Source of the DNA: Hordeum vulgare subsp. vulgare
Lineage: Eukaryota; Streptophyta; Magnoliopsida; Poales; Poaceae
Direction of reading: 5' to 3'
Assembly: GCF_904849725.1 (NCBI RefSeq)
Contig: NC_058518.1
Span: 396,155,581-396,219,580 of the forward strand
DNA length: 64,000 bases
The notes below the pieces were generated by a model. It worked only from the letters and a program-made list of their open reading frames with translations. It searched no databases and had not been told where the DNA came from. Shown piece by piece: positions 59,741 through 64,000 of this stretch. Within the stretch, counting starts at the first letter, position 1; each line of letters opens with the position of its first letter. A program made the position numbers and the translations under genes.

Positions 59741-59757
59741 CCCCGGCAACGGCGCCA
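59741..59757 (-). other. Primer binding site (tRNA-Asp) of element E
   Basis: CCCCGGCAACGGCGCCA on the plus strand equals the 3' end of plant tRNA-Asp with CCA. It lies nine bases from the LTR end at 59767 and is identical to the site in element C. Confidence 0.88.
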
Positions 59758-59766
59758 AATATAGCT

Positions 59767-61217
59767 TGATGTCTACGCACGCTTCTATTCTTGTAGACTA
59801 TGTTGGGCCTCCAAGCGCAGAGGTTTGTAGGACAGTAGCAATTTCCATCAAGTGGATGACATAAGGTTTATCGAACTCAGGGAAGTAGAGGTTTAAGATG
59901 GTCTCTCTCAAGAAACCCTGCAATTAAGATACAAAAAGTCCCTTGTGTCTCCAACACACCTAATACAATGGTAAATTGTATAGATGCACTAGTTCGGCGA
60001 AGAGATGGTAAAATATGGGTGATAGGTGTGGCAAAGCAAGGTAATATAAATCTGTAATAAAAATGGCAGCAAGGTAGCAAGTGACAAAAGTGAGCATAAA
60101 CGGTGTAACGATGGTGAGAAACAAGGCCTAGGCTTCATACTTTCACTAGTGTCAACTCCCAACAACATTAACATAGTCTAATCACATGATATTTCCACTC
60201 AAACACGCAATGGAGACATACTTGGAGGTCATTCCTTTGTCATCAAGAGAGGACGAGAATTATGTAGGGCTACAAAACCACACCTCAGAATTCGTAGTTC
60301 TCATCTATGGATTTCCTAATGTCACCGCGACCATCCAAAGAGAGTACCACAATCACCACAACATATCTCAAGGATAGTCAAAGACAAGCACCAAGAGACT
60401 CTCAATCTTTAATCAATTCACAAAAGAGGAAATCACTCATGAAAATATTCTTCTAATCCATGTCCAATAGACCGCTATCACCATGGTCTCGGGGATTATA
60501 CTAGATAAGATCAAGTACATCAATCCAATACGTAGAAGAAGGGGAAACATCATGGGATCACCCTAGATTAACATAGCCCATGATGATAATCAAGATCACA
60601 TCATGAGATAGAGAGTTAACCACATAGCTATTGTAGAAGACCTCAGCCGCGAGAAGGAACTACTCCTGCTTCATGAAGGGAGGAAGCAACGTCGATGGAG
60701 ATGAAACCGGGGGCACTTCCCCGTCCCGGCAGGGTGCCGACACAGGAATTCTGTCCCCCGAAACTTGTCGGCGATGGCGGCGGAGATCGGAATTGCTTCT
60801 CGAGAAAAGGTTTCCGCGATCAGGGTTCCCTCGACGGGGGCTAAATATAGGCCAAAGAAGGGCACCGGGGGTGGTCCAAGTAGCTAAGGCGACCTCCTCG
60901 CGCGGCCTCCCCCTAGGCCGCGCGGGCAGGCCGCGCGGGTGACACGTGGTCGCCCTCCGGCTCTCCTTAGGGCATCTGGAAGCTTCCGTCACGCTGATTT
61001 TTATATATTTTTCTCGGGATTTTTGGGGCTCTGGAAATTTGGGTAAAAGCCCCTGCAAAAAAGACATCAGCAGACAGAAACTGTCACTGGGTGCACTGAG
61101 TTAGCAGGTTAGTACAAAAATGTGTAAAAAGAAATAAAAGTGTAGCAAAACATATAACAATGTCACCCAAAAGATCATGGAACAAGAAGGAACTATAGAT
61201 ACGTTTGGGACGTATCA
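59767..61217 (-). repeat. 5' LTR of Gypsy element E (1451 bp)
   Basis: It runs on the minus strand from TGATACGTCCCAAACGTATC at 61217 to ...TAGACATCA at 59767. It matches the truncated 3' LTR at 45930-47157. Its plus-strand left end reads TGATGTCTACGCACGC. Confidence 0.92.
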
Positions 61218-61660
61218 TGCCTCCACCGTGGTGTGGCCTCCCAACTTGAGCTGTCCTGTGATGACGGTTGAGTGACTGAGCTACGACAACTGACCGGTGC
61301 CATCGGTGATTGCAGGAGAAGCATATCGGATAAGCTGCAAGGACTGAGAGGAAAGTGCGGCGTAGGACTCGCTGGCCATGAGTGTTTATATAGGAGGCCT
61401 GTAAGCATTGGGATTTGGTAGAGTCGACCAGGAAGCTTGCTCGACAAAGCGCAGGAACCTGTGCGGTTGGTCGGGAACGGTCTCGCCAATGATTCATTGG
61501 TGCCACTTTGATCCACCGCTTGGCCAACGGCTGCACGATGGTCAAGGTTGCGCTCAAAGCCATCTACGGCAGCGGGGTGACAACTGAAAAGACGTGCGAG
61601 AGGAGGACGAAGCGACATGTACACAAATGGTTAATGAAAAACAACATTTGCAATTAAATG
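61218..61660 (-). promoter_or_regulatory. Promoter-like fragment cut by Gypsy element E
   Basis: On the minus strand a TATATAAA box (61392-61385) sits in CTCCTATATAAACACTC. About 170 bp of CT-rich, leader-like sequence follows up to the LTR of element E at 61217. GC-richer upstream sequence without TE features lies to the right. This resembles the core promoter and 5' leader of a host gene whose body was separated by the insertion. No clear coding sequence remains: the frame from the ATG at 61379 stops after about 33 codons. This is an inference from motif and layout. Confidence 0.35.
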
Positions 61661-61665
61661 ATCTA

Positions 61666-61901
61666 CTACCTCCATATTGGTTTATAAGCCCTCTTTGTAT
61701 TTTTTTTGCCTAATTTTGACTAGAGATTTGACTAATAAAATACGAATGCATCTCGCCAAAGATTATTTTGTTGGATTCGTATTTGAGCATAGTCTCCGAT
61801 TATATTATTTTTATAACATGCATTAACATTTTTTTAGTTGAATTTAAGGTCAAAATATGGCAGAGAATATAAAGGAGACTAGTAAACCAAGATGGAGGTA
61901 G
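61666..61901. mobile_element. Stowaway-like MITE (236 bp)
   Basis: It starts CTACCTCCATATTGGTTTAT and ends as the inverse of CTACCTCCATCTTGGTTTAC, with TA on both sides (61664-61665 and 61902-61903). It is AT-rich and non-coding inside. TA target duplications and this size fit Mariner-derived Stowaway elements, which often lie near grass genes. Confidence 0.82.
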
Positions 61902-61903
61902 TA

Positions 61904-62417
61904 GCAGATGTCCGCTCCCTACACATCATCGCGAATGGTTGTTCGACCACCGTGTGATGTGGAATGCGACGTAGTTTCACATCATGCCGCCGGCTCGCAA
62001 ATGCCGGCTAGCTTGTAGACGACCATTCCTTGCGTGTTGAACTACTCTATGAGTGTGGTTGCTCGCGGTTGAGGTAGCCGGGGCGCGCTTTTCTCGCGTC
62101 CCACCGCGCACGCTCTGCTCTCGCATCCCTCCGAGCGCTCTGCCCGTGTCCCTCCACATGTGCTACCAGTGTTTGAGGCCGACGCACAATCATGTACGTT
62201 CGGGCTGCCATTATTCATGTGGTTTTGTCGGACGTGACGCCATGAGGCAGTTACCGGCTGCAAAAACTGCCATACGGACGTGCCAAGAGTCTAGGCCGCC
62301 CGACCCTCGTTTATTCCCGCGTCCAGTTACCATCATCACTCGCGCCACATGACAAAATAAGCACACCCACGACGAAACATACACACATGATATCAAGCAG
62401 TTCCAATGACGCTCCTC
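61904..62417. other. Unassigned sequence before the exonuclease-like pseudogene
   Basis: Mixed-composition DNA of about 510 bp. It has no recognised repeat, no long frame with domain content and no clear promoter motif. It could be decayed 5' flank of the pseudogene or captured DNA inside the CACTA element ending at 63769. Confidence 0.4.
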
Positions 62418-63133
62418 ATGGCTCGAATGGCACTACCAACGCCCGACGACGGCAACGGGGGACAGTTCATCACACATCACGTAGTGGAGACCCACGTGAG
62501 GAGGAAGGACCTCTTGGTCGTGTAGATGAATGAGCCGGTCTTGGTGGAAAGATCCATCCAAACTATAAAACAGTTGCTTGTTGAGGACAAGTACCAAGTG
62601 GTCGACTTCGAGCTCAATTTTACCAGCGGTCGTGCCGGTCAAGATGAGAAGGTTGCCATCGCCCAGTTCTGCGTGCGACATGACGTCCTTGTCTACTACT
62701 ACCACCCGGCCACGAGGCCTTGCAAGCATTTCGCCAGGTTTATCAACAACCCCAACTGCAGTTTTGCTGCACGATCTAAAAGCGCTCGATGTTTCGGGGT
62801 TGACCTGCGAGAATCTTCAACATTTGTGACCATTACAAGGTCTGTGGCAGCACCAATAACAAACAGAACTCCCTAATTGACCTCGCCTCGGCCATCATCG
62901 ACCCCTACTACATGAAGATGCAGGATGAGAGCAAGAAGGACAAGAACGTCTGGCACAGTGCATGGGATCATAAACTGGATGAAGAAGACGTCAAGCACGC
63001 GGCCAAGGAAACATACACAAGCTACGAGATGTACAGGAAGATTGTTGACATGAGGAAGTGTCTTCTTCATGCCCCGGATGTGGGATCAAGCCATAGAGAA
63101 GTGATAGGAGTGTCACAAGAAGTAGATGACTAG
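62418..63133 (+). pseudogene. 3'-5' exonuclease-like (RNase H fold, DEDD type) gene copy, broken
   Basis: The ATG at 62418 opens MARMALPTPDDGNGG. A TAG at 62523-62525 interrupts codon 36. The frame continues with YQVVDFELNFTSGRAGQDEK, matching the first motif of WRN-type exonuclease domains (usually F-D-L/E-x-E), and with VAIAQFCVRHDVLVYYY. Frameshifts near 62770 and 62830 move through HDLKALDVSGLTC to a third frame. That frame has DLASAIIDPYYMKMQD and VWHSAWDHKLDEEDVKHAAKETYTSYEMYRKI, the last motif region, and ends in TAG at 63131-63133. The family trims 3' ends of nucleic acids. This copy cannot be translated whole. Similar intronless copies are common in Triticeae genomes, to my knowledge. 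Confidence 0.75.
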
Positions 63134-63239
63134 ATGATCGTTTCTCCTAGTTTAGAATGCATGCAATTCTTTACTGACGTGTGTGTGAATTATTTGTATA
63201 GTCACTTATGTAATTGGATGTTTATTTTAGTTATATATA

Positions 63240-63769
63240 TGTTCTTTTTCTGTACATACAGCAAATCACACGGCTTATTACCAGTAATCTCTCTATTATT
63301 ACCGGTCTTCGCACACATTTCTGATTTTGGACCTATTTGTCGCGTATCACACACATCTTGTTTGATTGAACTATTTTTGTTGTCTTGACTCATGACAAAC
63401 AGTTCATCCAAGTGAACTCTATGCACTCCATCGCACACACACCTTGATTTGGCTGACCCTTTCTGTTGTGTTGCCTAATCACACATAGTCCATCCTAGTA
63501 AACCGTATGTCGTATATCGCACACACATCATCTGGCTAACCGTTTTTGTTGTTCTATATAATCGCAAACAGTTCGTATGGATTAACCATTTGCCACGCAT
63601 CGCACACGCAACTCTGATCTGAATCATGTTTGATGTCTACACCATCGCTAATAGTTTGTATCATTTTTGACGGTTTTCTTACAACATCGTTTGCTATTAA
63701 TGCGTCACATACAGTTTCGTCAAAGAGTCTCTGATTGTAGTGTTTCGTTTGCACCATCCCGCAGTAGTG
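63240..63769. mobile_element. Terminal part of a second CACTA element (F)
   Basis: It ends with the inverse of CACTACTGCGGGATGG at 63769, followed by AAT. The preceding 500 bp hold repeated ATCGCACACACATC-like words near 63300, 63345, 63428, 63514 and 63598, and CAAACAGTTC/ATAGTTTG words. That is the subterminal repeat pattern of a CACTA element. The other end was not found in the window, so the extent to the left is unknown. It may include the exonuclease-like pseudogene. Confidence 0.7.
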
Positions 63770-64000
63770 AATAGTCTCTCTATTTGCAAGCTAAACAGTA
63801 GCATCAATATCTTCTAACTCAATAGGTGCAATGTCATGCATAATTTCTTGATAAAGAGAAAAGGGAATGACACTAACACTAGCACCCATATCATATAAGC
63901 CATGATAAGAATGGTCTCCAATCTTAATAGAAACAACACGCATGCCAATAACAGATTTATGTTTATCTTCATGATCCGATTTAGCAATACAAGATGCTTC
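63770..64000 (-). pseudogene. Gypsy aspartic protease fragment (element G)
   Basis: On the minus strand from the window edge the frame reads ...VVSIKIGDHSYHGLYDMGAS, then VSVIPFSLYQEIMHDIAP, the active-site region of plant Gypsy proteases, with DMGAS in place of the usual DLGAS. A TAG interrupts near 63790, just before LANRE. The fragment stops at the CACTA end at 63769, so element F inserted into this retrotransposon. The rest lies outside the window. Confidence 0.8.

Larger units (their letters stand above)
45930..61217 (-). mobile_element. Gypsy LTR retrotransposon E, gag plus accessory frame, no polymerase
   Basis: On the minus strand it has a 5' LTR (61217-59767), tRNA-Asp primer site, short leader interrupted by a LINE, gag (52475-51507), zinc knuckle, acidic accessory frame (about 51225-50015), a 2.8-kb non-coding region, polypurine tract (47158-47171) and a 3' LTR (47157 to about 45930) lacking its last ~165 bp. 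There is no protease, reverse transcriptase or integrase, so it was non-autonomous. It shares layout, primer site and parts of the 3' region with element C. The right flank is TGCCT; the left flank is lost. Confidence 0.87.

Noticed and set aside
61084..61624. Minus-strand frames across the end of element E's LTR
   Set aside because: They span the LTR border and the promoter-like fragment and show no domain. The TATA box and leader explain the sequence better.

Overview
The window looks like intergenic DNA from a large grass genome, most probably the Triticeae (wheat, barley, rye or Aegilops). The main evidence is two Copia elements of the BARE-1/WIS/Angela type, with LTRs beginning TGTTGGAAATATGCCCTAG and ending CGTTCCCCAACA. 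Gypsy, CACTA, LINE and Stowaway-like elements typical of grasses surround them. I see no intact host gene, no tRNA or rRNA gene and no CRISPR. Nearly everything is nested transposable elements, plus one broken exonuclease-like gene copy and one promoter-like fragment near the right end.

Layout. (1) 1-8176: an LTR scrap in inverted arrangement, then minus-strand Copia element A (about 271-8176), heavily decayed. A lies inside the 5' LTR of element B. (2) 8177-44234: plus-strand Copia element B, same family. Its body is split twice. A 19.5-kb CACTA transposon (11096-30583) lies at the protease/integrase boundary and is flanked by TCA/CCA. A minus-strand Gypsy element C (33428-42284) lies in the RNase H region and is flanked by perfect GTGCA duplications. 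B ends with a 1793-bp 3' LTR. (3) 44235-45766: the 3' end and LTR of Gypsy element D, the apparent host of B. (4) 45930-61217: minus-strand Gypsy element E, which has gag and an accessory reading frame but no polymerase. A 7.2-kb L1-type LINE (52542-59714) is inserted in its leader with a perfect 11-bp target duplication. (5) 61218-64000: a promoter-like remnant, a Stowaway-like MITE, a 3'-5' exonuclease-like pseudogene, the end of a second CACTA element, and a Gypsy protease fragment running off the window.

The most unusual part is inside the CACTA element. About 26 tandem units of roughly 400 bp (12120-22020) each hold a long purine-rich arm and a matching pyrimidine-rich arm around a small palindrome. 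The splice signals suggest that the whole 10-kb array is an intron in the 3' untranslated part of the element's own TNPA-like gene. Shared variants show a higher-order period of about five units. The CACTA transposase has lost much of its N-terminal and catalytic region, so this copy could move only with help from another element.

How the parts work together: A to E and the LINE are independent invaders, not an operon. C and E are gag-bearing Gypsy elements without reverse transcriptase or integrase. Both use a tRNA-Asp primer site, so they probably depended on autonomous relatives. Insertion order read from the nesting is D before B; B before A, the CACTA and C; E before the LINE; Gypsy G before CACTA F.
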